Assembly: GCF_014207445.1 (NCBI RefSeq)
Contig: NZ_JACHEM010000009.1
Location: forward strand, 248,001 to 312,000
Direction of reading: 5' to 3'
Source: Streptomyces candidus
GTDB taxonomy: Bacteria > Actinomycetota > Actinomycetes > Streptomycetales > Streptomycetaceae
Length of the DNA stretch: 64,000 nucleotides
This document shows positions 25,211-33,607 of the stretch, one piece after another. Under the pieces are notes generated by a model. It was not told the DNA's origin, did no database searches, and saw only the letters and a program-made list of their open reading frames with translations. Positions within the stretch are counted from its first letter, which is position 1; every line of letters begins with the position of its first letter. Position numbers and translations under genes: made by a program.

Positions 25211-26505
25211 GCACCGGTACGCCCCCCACCTGCCCCACCTCCTCGCCCTCCGGCACGTCCCCCACGCCGCGTACTCCACGCACGCGCGCGCGTGCCCACG
25301 TTCCGGCCCAACTGCGCAGGTCGGCGCGCCTCCTCCGACGAGGCGTCCAGAACGTCACCGCCGCCGCCCTCGGCCCGTACCAGAGCGCCGTCATCCGCAT
25401 CGGTTTCGCCGGAACCTGGCTGCTCTTCCTGCTGCGCGAGATTCCGCACCGCCAGGAGATGTACGGACCCGAGGGGCCGTGGAACTGGGACATGGCGCGC
25501 CGGATCGTGGAGGACAACGGGGCCTTCACGGCGCTGATGTGGACGGACAGCACGCTGTGGTTCGAGTTCGTGTACGTCGCGGCCATCGCGGCCAGTGCCC
25601 TGCTGGTGATCGGCTGGCGCACCCGGACGATGTCCGTCCTGTTCATGATCGGCGTGCTGTCCCTCCAGAACCGCAGCGTCTTCCTGGGTGACGGCGGGGA
25701 CAACGTCATCCATCTGATGGCGATGTACCTGGTGCTCACCCGCTGTGGCCAGGTGTGGTCGCTGGACGCCCGCCGGGTGCGGGCCGCGGGCGGCACGGTG
25801 GCCGCCGTCGTGCGTGACCGGGTGGGCCCCGTGGTGTGGGGGGTGCTCGGCGCCGCCCTCGCGGTGGTCACGTTCACCGGTGTGGTGCGATGGGGCTGGC
25901 TGCTGGTCTTCTGGGCGTTGCTGCTGGCCCACGCACTGTGGTGGGGGGCGTGCCGGTACGCGGACGGTGAGCCGCGGCTCCTGCTGGACGTCCTGACGAA
26001 CCTCGTGCACAACGCGGTGCTGGCCGTCGTCATGGTCGAGGTGTGCTTCGTCTACGCGACGGCCGGCTGGTACAAGGTGCAGGGTTCCCGCTGGCAGGAC
26101 GGCACCGCCGTCTACTACCCGCTGCACCTGGACTACTTCACGCCCTGGCCCGACTTGTCGTCCCTGCTCGCCTCCAGCGGAACGATGATCATGCTGGTGA
26201 CGTACGGCACGGTGATGGTGCAGGTCGCCTTCCCCTTCACCCTGTTCAACCGGCGCGTGAAGAACGTCCTGCTGGTGCTGATGATTTTGGAGCACGCGAG
26301 CATCGCGGTGCTGCTGGGGCTGCCGTTCTTCTCGATGGCGATGATCGCCGCCGACGCGGTGTTCCTGCCGACGGTGTTCCTGCTGTGGCTGGGCGGGCGT
26401 GCGGGACGGCTGCGAGACCGGGTGCGGGGCCGTGTGCGGCCGTCGCCCACGGCCGAGGTGCAGCGGCCGGCCGACGGGCAACGGCCCCGTACGCTCGTGG
26501 GGTGA
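25207..26505 (+). CDS. HTTM-domain polytopic membrane protein
   Basis: A 432-residue protein with a Pro/Thr/Arg-rich head and about eight hydrophobic helices. YQSAVIRIGFAGTWLLFLLREIPHR and VFLGDGGDNVIHLMAMYLV are typical of the HTTM family, which is related to vitamin K-dependent gamma-carboxylase. FVYATAGWYKVQGSRWQDGTA fits the same family. Whether it carboxylates anything is unknown. The GTG start overlaps the DUF5819 stop. Its last codons contain a probable promoter for the methylase gene downstream. Confidence 0.82.
   Translation: MSTGTPPTCPTSSPSGTSPTPRTPRTRARAHVPAQLRRSARLLRRGVQNVTAAALGPYQSAVIRIGFAGTWLLFLLREIPHRQEMYGPEGPWNWDMARRIVEDNGAFTALMWTDSTLWFEFVYVAAIAASALLVIGWRTRTMSVLFMIGVLSLQNRSVFLGDGGDNVIHLMAMYLVLTRCGQVWSLDARRVRAAGGTVAAVVRDRVGPVVWGVLGAALAVVTFTGVVRWGWLLVFWALLLAHALWWGACRYADGEPRLLLDVLTNLVHNAVLAVVMVEVCFVYATAGWYKVQGSRWQDGTAVYYPLHLDYFTPWPDLSSLLASSGTMIMLVTYGTVMVQVAFPFTLFNRRVKNVLLVLMILEHASIAVLLGLPFFSMAMIAADAVFLPTVFLLWLGGRAGRLRDRVRGRVRPSPTAEVQRPADGQRPRTLVG
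26490..26495 (+). promoter_or_regulatory. Putative leaderless -10 for the SpoU-family gene
   Basis: TACGCT ends 6 nt before the GTG start, inside the 3' end of the HTTM gene. No Shine-Dalgarno is visible. The -35 is not clear, so this is tentative. Confidence 0.4.
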
Positions 26506-27275
26506 GCAGCGAGAACACCCCACGGGCCGAGCAGCGCGAACCCGTCCCGAGCGAGCAGCCCGTCCCCGTTCGGCCCGAGCAGTGCGAACCAGCCCCGGGC
26601 GGGCAGTCCGCCCCCGCACCGGCCGAGCAGTGCGAACCCGCCCAGTACGACGACGGCTTCGGCGCCGAGATCGGCGTCGGCCCGCACCCCGAGCCGTGGC
26701 CCGGGGACGAGCGGTACGACCCGGAGCTGCTCGCGCACGGCGACCGGCGCAACGTCGTCGACCCGTACCGGTACTGGACGCGTGAGGCGATCGTCGCGGA
26801 CCTGGACACCCGGCGGCACGATTTCCACGTGGCGGTGGAGAACTGGGGCCACGACTTCAACATCGGATCGGTCGTACGGACCGCCAACGCCTTCCTCGCC
26901 AAGGAGATCCACATCGTGGGGCGACGGCGCTGGAACCGGCGCGGGGCGATGGTCACCGACCGCTACCAGCATGTCCGCCATCACCCCGACACCGAGTCGC
27001 TCACCGCCTGGGCCGCGGCCGAGGGCGTGCCGATCATCGGCATCGACAATCTCCCGGGTGCGGTGCCGCTGGAGCGGACGGTGCTGCCGAAGCGGTGCGT
27101 GCTGCTGTTCGGGCAGGAGGGGCCGGGGCTGACGGAGGAAGCGCGGGCGCATGCGTCGATGGTGTGCTCGATCGCCCAGTTCGGGTCGACGCGGTCGATC
27201 AACGCGGGGGCGGCGGCGGCGATCGCGATGCACGCGTGGGTGCAGCGGTATGCGGAGATCGCGGATCCGTCGTAG
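26502..27275 (+). CDS. SpoU/TrmH-family RNA methyltransferase
   Basis: A 257-residue SPOUT-fold protein. A low-complexity head of about 60 residues with repeated EQ/CEPA units precedes the methylase domain. The three SPOUT motifs are NWGHDFNIGSVVRTANAF, CVLLFGQEGPGL and FGSTRSINAGAAAAIAMH. It would 2'-O-methylate a tRNA or rRNA ribose using S-adenosylmethionine; the target cannot be told from sequence. The GTG start overlaps the HTTM stop. TACGCT (26490-26495) lies 6 nt upstream with no ribosome site, which suggests a separate leaderless transcript. Confidence 0.85.
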   Translation: MSSENTPRAEQREPVPSEQPVPVRPEQCEPAPGGQSAPAPAEQCEPAQYDDGFGAEIGVGPHPEPWPGDERYDPELLAHGDRRNVVDPYRYWTREAIVADLDTRRHDFHVAVENWGHDFNIGSVVRTANAFLAKEIHIVGRRRWNRRGAMVTDRYQHVRHHPDTESLTAWAAAEGVPIIGIDNLPGAVPLERTVLPKRCVLLFGQEGPGLTEEARAHASMVCSIAQFGSTRSINAGAAAAIAMHAWVQRYAEIADPS

Positions 27276-27437
27276 GTCCGCGTCCCGGTAAGTGTCACTT
27301 TCGGACGGGTGTGTCGTTCACGTCGTCGAGCGGAGCGTCGATCCTGGTTGCGGCAGAAGTGGTGGAGCCGCGCACCGCCGTTCTCCGGGAGACGGGCGTA
27401 GTGGTCGACCCGCGACGCTGACCGGAGCACGGTGCGG

Positions 27438-27477
27438 GGATGCCGTGGCCCGCATGGGGGAGCGGGCCACGGCATCC
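27438..27477. terminator. 16-bp stem bidirectional terminator
   Basis: The arms 27438-27453 and 27462-27477 are perfectly complementary around an 8-nt loop. It lies between the convergent SpoU-family gene and paaN. Confidence 0.82.
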
Positions 27478-27500
27478 GTTCCTGCTGGTGCGCCGTCACG

Positions 27501-29204
27501 TCACGCCTGGCGGCGTACCTCCACCGTCCGGAAGCGGTTGGACACGAACGCACCGTCGCACAGGGCGGCGTTCGCGGCCGGGTTGCCGCCGGAGCCGTGG
27601 AAGTCGGAGAAGGCGGCCGTCTGGTTCACGTACACCCCGCCCGTGAGGTTCAGCGAGAGCTGCGCGGACTCCTCCAGGCAGACCTCTTCGATCGCGCGCT
27701 CCACCTCGGGCGAGGTCGTGTACGCGCCGACCGTCATGGCGCCCTTCTCGCGCACCGTGCGCCGCAGCAGGTCCAGGGCGGCGGTCGTGGAGTCGACGGC
27801 GACGGCGAAGGACACCGGACCGAAGCACTCCGACATGTACGCCGCCTCCGCGTCCGGCTTCGCCCCGTCCAGCTTGACGATGACGGGGGTGCGGACGGTC
27901 GCGTCGGGGAAGTCCGGGTGGGTGACCTCACGCGAGGGCAGGGCGACTTCGCCCAGCCCGGCCGCCGCGTCCAGGCGGGCCTTCACGTCCGGATTGACCA
28001 GCGCGCCCAGCAGCGCGTTCGCACGGGCGTCGTCGCCGAGCAGTCCGCCGACCGACTTCGCGAGGTCGCCGACGACTTCCTCGTACGACTTGGCGCCCGC
28101 GTCGGTGGTGATGCCGTCGCGCGGGATGAGCAGGTTCTGCGGGGTGGTGCACATCTGACCGCTGTAGAGGGACAGCGAGAACGCCAGGTTGGAGAGCATG
28201 CCCTTGTAGTCGTCGGTGGAGTCGACGACGACCGTGTTGACACCGGCCTTCTCCGTGTAGACCTGTGCCTGACGAGCGTGCGCCTCCAGCCAGTCGCCGA
28301 AGGACGTCGACCCCGTGTAGTCAATGATCTTGATTTCGGGGCGCAGGGCGAGCGACTTGGCGATGCCCTCGTCCGGACGTTCGGCGGCCAGCGCCACCAG
28401 GTTGGGGTCGAAGCCTGCCTCGGCGAGGACCTCGCGGGCGGCCTTCACCGTCATCGCGAGCGGCAGCACCGCGCGCGGGTGCGGTTTGACGAGGACCGGG
28501 TTGCCGGTCGCCAGGGATGCGAAGAGGCCCGGGTAACCATTCCAGGTGGGGAAGGTGTTGCAGCCCACCAGGAGCGAGATGCCGCGCGGGACGGCGACGA
28601 AGGACTTCGACAGGTTCAGCGGGTCGCGCTTGCCCTGCGGCTTGGACCAGTCGGCGGCTTCGGGCACCCGGGTCTGTTCGGCGTAGGCGTACGCCACCGC
28701 CTCCAGACCGCGGTCCTGGGCGTGCGGCCCGCCCGCCTGGAGCGCCATCATGAACGCCTGTCCGCTGGTGTGCATCACCGCGTGCGCGAACTCGTGCGTA
28801 CGGGCACTGATCCGGGCCAGGATCTCCAGGCAGACCACCGCGCGCGCCTCGGGGCCCGCGTCCCGCCAGGCGCCCATGCCCGCGCGCATGGCGGGCAGCA
28901 GGACCTCCACGTCCGCGTGCGGATAGGAGACGCCCAGCTCCGGCCCGTACGGGGAGACCTCGCCGCCCTCGGAGGCGGAGCCGCCCACCCAGCCGTCCGT
29001 GCCGGGCTGGTCCGACAGGTCGAAGCGGGTGTTCTTCAGTGCCTCGAACGCCGCGAGGCCGTCGGCGGCCGCGCTCTCCCCGTATGCCTTCGGGTGCTCC
29101 GGGTGCGGGGACCAGTAGGCGCGCGTGCGGATCGCTTCGAGAGCCTGGTCGAGTGTGGGCCGGTGGGTCTCGGTCAGCTGCGTCAGCTTCTGCGGCGACT
29201 GCAT
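27501..29204 (-). CDS. paaN: Phenylacetate degradation aldehyde dehydrogenase PaaN
   Basis: A 567-residue aldehyde dehydrogenase-superfamily protein. Recognisable features are the cofactor region SLLVGCNTFPTWNGYP, the glycine motif IKIIDYTGSTSFGDWL, the nucleophile region YSGQMCTTPQNLL and the C-terminal SDFHGSGGNP. It should oxidise the ring-opened semialdehyde of the phenylacetyl-CoA pathway. Unlike E. coli PaaZ it has no MaoC hydratase domain, so ring hydrolysis would need another protein. The ATG at 29204 follows GAGGAG. It is divergent from paaH with a shared operator. Confidence 0.9.
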   Translation of the reverse strand: MQSPQKLTQLTETHRPTLDQALEAIRTRAYWSPHPEHPKAYGESAAADGLAAFEALKNTRFDLSDQPGTDGWVGGSASEGGEVSPYGPELGVSYPHADVEVLLPAMRAGMGAWRDAGPEARAVVCLEILARISARTHEFAHAVMHTSGQAFMMALQAGGPHAQDRGLEAVAYAYAEQTRVPEAADWSKPQGKRDPLNLSKSFVAVPRGISLLVGCNTFPTWNGYPGLFASLATGNPVLVKPHPRAVLPLAMTVKAAREVLAEAGFDPNLVALAAERPDEGIAKSLALRPEIKIIDYTGSTSFGDWLEAHARQAQVYTEKAGVNTVVVDSTDDYKGMLSNLAFSLSLYSGQMCTTPQNLLIPRDGITTDAGAKSYEEVVGDLAKSVGGLLGDDARANALLGALVNPDVKARLDAAAGLGEVALPSREVTHPDFPDATVRTPVIVKLDGAKPDAEAAYMSECFGPVSFAVAVDSTTAALDLLRRTVREKGAMTVGAYTTSPEVERAIEEVCLEESAQLSLNLTGGVYVNQTAAFSDFHGSGGNPAANAALCDGAFVSNRFRTVEVRRQA

Positions 29205-29329
29205 TGCGCGACCAACTCCTCGTCGAGGTGGGCTCGGGATGGGGCTCGGTATGCGGTTCGAAAGGGGACCGGCCGGGGTCGGACGGTGCTCGGGCCGGCT
29301 CGGACTGGGCTCCGAAGGGCGGACACGGC

Positions 29330-29350
29330 TAGAGTAACCGAACGATCGGT
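29330..29350. promoter_or_regulatory. Divergent paaN/paaH promoters with PaaR-type operator
   Basis: ACCGAACGATCGGT lies at 29337-29350. On the plus strand TAGAGT (29330-29335) is a -10 candidate for paaH. On the minus strand TTGTCC, a 16-bp spacer and TACTCT form a promoter for paaN, with the operator inside the spacer. One bound repressor could block both directions. Confidence 0.7.
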
Positions 29351-29406
29351 CGGGACAAGGGGGCCGACGTGAACCTGTGGACAACCCGTCCGGGAGGATT
29401 GCCCGC

Positions 29407-30915
29407 ATGACAGCAATCGAGCGCGCCCGCACCGTCGCCGTCGTCGGCACCGGCACCATGGGTCAGGGCATCGCCCAGGTGGCCCTACTTGCCGGGCACC
29501 CCGTCCTTCTCTTCGACGCGGACGCCGCGCGCACCTCCGCGGCGGACGCTTCCGTGCGGTCACGGATCGAGCGGCTGGTGGAGAAGGGCCGCCTGGAGCG
29601 CGCGGAGGCCGACGCGGCTCTCCTGCGCCTGCGCGCCGCCCGCGACCTGCGGGACCTCTCCGAGGCCGCGCTCGTCGTCGAGGCGATCGTGGAACAGCTG
29701 CCGGTCAAACAGGAACTGTTCGTCTCGCTCGAGGCACTCGTCGCCGAGGACTGCCTCCTCGCCACGAACACCTCCTCGCTGTCCGTCACGGCGATCGCCG
29801 GCGCACTCAAGCATCCGGGCCGCTTCGTCGGCATGCACTTCTTCAACCCCGCCCCGCTGCTCCCCCTCGTGGAGGTGGTCAGCGGCTTCGCGACGGACGA
29901 CGCCGCCGCCACGCGCGCGTACGACACGGCGCTGGCCTGGGGAAAGACCCCGGTGCGCTGCGCGGACACCCCCGGATTTCTGGTGAACCGGATCGCCCGC
30001 CCCTTCTACGCCGAGGCGTTCGCGGTGTACGAGGAGCAGGCCGCCGACCCGGCCACGATCGACGCGGTACTGCGCGAGTCCGGCGGTTTCCGGATGGGGC
30101 CCTTCGAGCTGACCGACCTGATCGGGCAGGACGTGAACGAGGCCGTCTCGCGGTCGGTGTGGGAGGCGTTCCACCAGAGCCCCAAGTTCGTGCCCTCGCT
30201 GCCGCAGCGCCGACTGGTGGAGTCGGGCCGGCTCGGGCGCAAGTCCGGCCGGGGTTGGTTCCCGTACGGGGAGGGCACGGCCGGGCCGGAGCCGCACACC
30301 GCCGCACCCGAGGCCGCCCCCGCGCGCGTGAGCGTGACCGGCGACTTCGGGCCCGCCGCCGAGGTGGTCACGATGCTCCAGGAGGCCGAGGGCATCGAAG
30401 TGCGGCAGCTGACTGCCGGTGGCCCGTACATCGGTCTGCCGGGCGGCGGCCAGCTCGCCCCCGTCGACGGACACACCTCCGTCGAGTACGACGACGTCGT
30501 CTACTTCGACCTCGCCCTCGACTACCGGGCCGCTACCCGCATCGCCCTGGCAGCTTCCGCCGATGTGTCGGAACAGACCCTCAAGGAGGCGGTCGGCCTC
30601 TTCCAGGCGCTCGGCAAGGACGTCAGCGTGATCGGCGACGTCCCCGGCATGATCGTCGGCCGTACCGTCGCCATGCTGGTCGATCTCGCGCTGGACGCCG
30701 TGGCCAAGGGTGTCGCGACGCCCGAGGACATCGACACCGCGATGCGACTGGGAGTCAACTACCCGCGCGGGCCCCTGGAGTGGGGACGTGCCCTCACCGG
30801 CGACTGGTCCTTCGACCTGCTCACCGCGATGCACGAGCGCTGCCCGACCGGGCGCTACGCACCCTCCCTGGCGCACTACCGGCAGGGTTACGCCGAGCAG
30901 CAGGCCGCCGAATGA
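29407..30915 (+). CDS. paaH: 3-hydroxyacyl-CoA dehydrogenase PaaH
   Basis: A 502-residue NAD-dependent dehydrogenase. The Rossmann motif VAVVGTGTMGQGIAQV opens the protein, GMHFFNPAPLLPLVEVV holds the catalytic His, and TPGFLVNRIARPFY begins the first C-terminal domain. A duplicated C-terminal domain ends with LGVNYPRGPLEWGRAL. It oxidises the 3-hydroxyadipyl-CoA intermediate of phenylacetate breakdown. The ATG at 29407 follows GGGAGG; an upstream in-frame GTG would add 10 residues. It overlaps the TetR gene by 4 bp. Confidence 0.9.
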   Translation: MTAIERARTVAVVGTGTMGQGIAQVALLAGHPVLLFDADAARTSAADASVRSRIERLVEKGRLERAEADAALLRLRAARDLRDLSEAALVVEAIVEQLPVKQELFVSLEALVAEDCLLATNTSSLSVTAIAGALKHPGRFVGMHFFNPAPLLPLVEVVSGFATDDAAATRAYDTALAWGKTPVRCADTPGFLVNRIARPFYAEAFAVYEEQAADPATIDAVLRESGGFRMGPFELTDLIGQDVNEAVSRSVWEAFHQSPKFVPSLPQRRLVESGRLGRKSGRGWFPYGEGTAGPEPHTAAPEAAPARVSVTGDFGPAAEVVTMLQEAEGIEVRQLTAGGPYIGLPGGGQLAPVDGHTSVEYDDVVYFDLALDYRAATRIALAASADVSEQTLKEAVGLFQALGKDVSVIGDVPGMIVGRTVAMLVDLALDAVAKGVATPEDIDTAMRLGVNYPRGPLEWGRALTGDWSFDLLTAMHERCPTGRYAPSLAHYRQGYAEQQAAE

Positions 30916-31565
30916 GCGCCACGGACCGTCCGTTCGCCGACCGCGCGGCGGTGGAGCGCGGCACGACGGCAGAGCGCACGCCCACCGCGAAGAGGGACAC
31001 GTACACGCCCGAGACGCTGCTCGCCGTGGCGGTGCGCGTCTTCAACGAGCGCGGGTACGACGGCACGTCGATGGAGCACTTGTCGAAGGCCGCCGGGATC
31101 TCCAAGTCGTCGATCTATCACCACGTCTCCGGCAAGGAGGAGCTGCTGCGGCGCGCGGTCAGCCGGGCGCTGGACGGCCTGTTCGCCGCCCTGGAGGAGC
31201 CGCAGGCCCAGCACGGGCGGGCCATCGAGCGCGTCGAGCACGTCACCCGACGCACCGTCGAGGTGCTGATGGCGGAACTGCCGTACGTCACCCTGCTGCT
31301 GCGCGTACGGGGCAACACGCAGACCGAGCGGTGGGCGCTGGAGCGCCGCCGCGAGTTCGACCAGCGGGTGTCCGATCTGCTGAAGGCCGCGGCGGCGGAC
31401 GGCGACCTGCGGGCGGACATGGACATCCGGCTGGCGACCCGGCTGCTCTTCGGGATGATCAATTCGCTGGTGGAGTGGTACCGGCCGCACCCCGATGGGG
31501 TGGACCGGGAACAGCTCGCGGACACCGTCGTACGACTGGCCTTCGACGGGCTGCGGACGGGCTAG
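30912..31565 (+). CDS. paaR: TetR-family regulator, probable PaaR
   Basis: A 217-residue repressor-type protein. A charged head precedes the DNA-binding domain (about residues 32-78): LLAVAVRVFNERGYDGTSMEHLSKAAGISKSSIYHHVSGKEELL. The C-terminal ligand domain is helical. Cotranscription with paaH (ATGA overlap) and the repeated ACCGAACGATCGGT sites near paa promoters make it the likely phenylacetyl-CoA-responsive repressor. The ligand is inferred from family knowledge, not seen. Confidence 0.85.
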   Translation: MSATDRPFADRAAVERGTTAERTPTAKRDTYTPETLLAVAVRVFNERGYDGTSMEHLSKAAGISKSSIYHHVSGKEELLRRAVSRALDGLFAALEEPQAQHGRAIERVEHVTRRTVEVLMAELPYVTLLLRVRGNTQTERWALERRREFDQRVSDLLKAAAADGDLRADMDIRLATRLLFGMINSLVEWYRPHPDGVDREQLADTVVRLAFDGLRTG

Positions 31566-31656
31566 GGGGCAGGGGGACCGGGCGTCCTGCCGCTCCGCTG
31601 TCCGGTCGGCGTGCTGTTCTGCCGTCCGGTCCCCTGTCGTCGTACCGGATCCCCGG

Positions 31657-32289
31657 TCAGGAGTCCTGGCCGGTCTGCGGATCCAGGTCGGTCTCCTCGA
31701 AGACGAGGAGGGTGCGGGTGCTCAGCACCTCAGGAATGTTCTGGATCCGGGTCAGGACCAGTTCGCGCAGTGTCCTGTTGTCCGGGGTGTGCACCAGCAG
31801 CAGCACGTCGAAATCGCCGCTGACCAGGGCGATGTGAGCGGCCCCCGGGAGCGCCTCCAGCTCTTCGCGGACCGTGCGCCACGAGTTCTGGACGATCTTG
31901 AGGGTGATGTACGCGGAAGCGCCCTGGCCTGCCCTTTCGTGGTCGACCCTGGCACTGAAACCGCGGATGACACCGTCGTCGATGAGGCGGTTGATCCGGG
32001 CGTAGGCGTTGGCGCGCGAGACGTGGACGCGCTCGGCCACCGATCGTATCGAGGCGCGGCCGTCGGTCTGGAGCATCCGCAGGATGTCGCGGTCGACGGA
32101 GTCCAGGGGGCGTGCCGGAGAGGGGTCCCGCGGGGGATTGCGCTGCGGCTCCCTCGGTGGGTCCTGGGAGAGGTTGCGCGCAGGCTCTCTCGGTGGGTCC
32201 TGGGCGCGCTCCCCCGGCGAACCCCTGTGGATATCTCCGTCGTTCCCGTGCAGACCGTCACCCGATCCGGCCATTTGTTCAGCTGCCAC
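31657..32289 (-). CDS. bkdR: Lrp/AsnC-family regulator BkdR
   Basis: A 210-residue regulator if started at GTG 32289, which has GGGGAGG 9 nt upstream; ATGs at 32310 and 32274 are alternatives. A Pro/Arg-rich head with repeated QDPPREP units precedes the helix-turn-helix (LDSVDRDILRMLQTDGRASIRSVAERVHVSRANAYARI) and the RAM ligand domain (SAYITLKIVQNSW, LVSGDFDVLLLVHTPDN). It is divergent from bkdFGH, matching the Streptomyces bkdR arrangement, and probably senses branched-chain amino acids or keto acids. Confidence 0.85.
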   Translation of the reverse strand: MAAEQMAGSGDGLHGNDGDIHRGSPGERAQDPPREPARNLSQDPPREPQRNPPRDPSPARPLDSVDRDILRMLQTDGRASIRSVAERVHVSRANAYARINRLIDDGVIRGFSARVDHERAGQGASAYITLKIVQNSWRTVREELEALPGAAHIALVSGDFDVLLLVHTPDNRTLRELVLTRIQNIPEVLSTRTLLVFEETDLDPQTGQDS

Positions 32290-32390
32290 GTGCCCCCGCC
32301 TCCCCGCCATGGACGTCCTGTTCCCATCCCAGGCTGCGCAGAACCGTTTGTCCACAGGCTGGCGCCGCCTGTAGCCAAACTGCACCCACG

Positions 32391-32404
32391 ACCGAACAAT
32401 CGGT
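32391..32404. promoter_or_regulatory. PaaR-type operator variant upstream of bkdFGH
   Basis: ACCGAACAATCGGT differs by one central base from the 14-mer before paaA and paaH. It lies 70 bp upstream of the bkdF start in the bkdR-bkdF divergent region. Whether PaaR or another TetR protein binds it is not known. Confidence 0.55.
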
Positions 32405-32473
32405 AGGTGAGGCACACCACACCGTGGCGTGCTGGTGACCGCTCCGCACCACTCCCACGAGGAGGTGTTCGTC

Positions 32474-33607
32474 GTGACGATTCAAGAGATGCCGGGCAGC
32501 ACGGCCTACCGGCCCAGCCCGCCCCCGGCCTGGAAGCCCCGCACCGACCCCGCTCCGCTGCTCCCCGACCCCGAGCCGTACCGGGTCCTGGGCACCGGGG
32601 CGGCCGCCCGGGTCGACCCCGCCCTGATGCGCACGCTGTACGCGGAGCTGGTGCGCGGCCGCAGGTACAACGCGCAGGCCACCGCTCTCACCCGGCAGGG
32701 CAGGCTCGCCGTCTACCCGTCCAGCACGGGCCAGGAGGCCTGCGAGGTGGCGGCCGCGGCCGTGCTGAAGGAGCAGGACTGGCTGTTTCCCTCCTACCGC
32801 GACACCCTCGCCGCCGTGGCGCGTGGCCTGGACCCCGTGCAGGCGCTGACGCTGCTGCGTGGCGACTGGCACACCGGCTACGACCCGCGCGAGGTGCGGA
32901 TAGCCCCGCTGTGCACGCCGCTCGCCACGCAGCTCCCGCACGCGGTGGGCCTCGCGCACGCCGCGCGGCTGAAGGGCGACGACGTGGTGGCGCTCGCCAT
33001 GGTCGGCGACGGCGGCACCAGTGAGGGAGACTTCCACGAGGCGCTGAACTTCGCCGCAGTCTGGCGGGCCCCGGTCGTCTTCCTCGTGCAGAACAACGGC
33101 TTCGCGATCTCCGTGCCGCTCGCCAAGCAGACCGCCGCCCCATCCCTCGCCCACAAGGCCGTCGGGTACGGCATGCCGGGCCGGCTGGTCGACGGGAACG
33201 ACGTGGCCGCGATGCACGAGGTGCTGACCGAGGCGATGGAGCGCGCCCGGCGCGGCGGCGGCCCGACGCTGGTCGAAGCCGTGACGTACCGCATGGAGGC
33301 CCACACCAACGCCGACGACGCGACCCGCTACCGGGTCGACGCCGAGGTCGAAGCCTGGCGCGACCACGATCCGATTGTCCTCCTGGAGCGGGAGCTGACG
33401 GAGCGCGGCATGCTCGACGACGACGGGGTGCGCGAGGCGCGGGAGGCCGCCGAGGCCATGGCCGCGGACCTGCGGGCGCGGATGAACACGGACCCGGTGC
33501 TCGACCCGATGGATCTCTTCGCGCAGGTGTACACCGAGAAAACCGCTCAACTGTGTGAGCAAGAGGCCCAGTTGAGGGCCGAGCTGGAAGCGGAGGCGGA
33601 GCGATGA
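32474..33607 (+). CDS. bkdF: Branched-chain 2-oxoacid dehydrogenase E1 alpha subunit
   Basis: A 377-residue thiamine diphosphate enzyme subunit. The TPP-binding motif is MVGDGGTSEGDFHEALNFAAVWRAPVVFLVQNNGFAIS. TGQEACEVAAAAVL and DWLFPSYRDT are conserved in E1 alpha. The GTG at 32474 follows GAGGAGG. It overlaps bkdG by 4 bp. With the beta subunit it decarboxylates valine-, leucine- and isoleucine-derived keto acids and passes acyl groups to lipoyl E2, giving starters for branched fatty acids. Confidence 0.92.
   Translation: MTIQEMPGSTAYRPSPPPAWKPRTDPAPLLPDPEPYRVLGTGAAARVDPALMRTLYAELVRGRRYNAQATALTRQGRLAVYPSSTGQEACEVAAAAVLKEQDWLFPSYRDTLAAVARGLDPVQALTLLRGDWHTGYDPREVRIAPLCTPLATQLPHAVGLAHAARLKGDDVVALAMVGDGGTSEGDFHEALNFAAVWRAPVVFLVQNNGFAISVPLAKQTAAPSLAHKAVGYGMPGRLVDGNDVAAMHEVLTEAMERARRGGGPTLVEAVTYRMEAHTNADDATRYRVDAEVEAWRDHDPIVLLERELTERGMLDDDGVREAREAAEAMAADLRARMNTDPVLDPMDLFAQVYTEKTAQLCEQEAQLRAELEAEAER

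Noticed and set aside
27432..29372. 646-codon plus-strand frame over paaN
   Set aside because: Antisense shadow; paaN has clear aldehyde dehydrogenase motifs, start and ribosome site.
31566..31656. Possible long-loop inverted repeat with CCGGTCC-type arms between the TetR and bkdR genes
   Set aside because: The loop is about 40 nt and the arms are short; evidence too weak for a terminator call.
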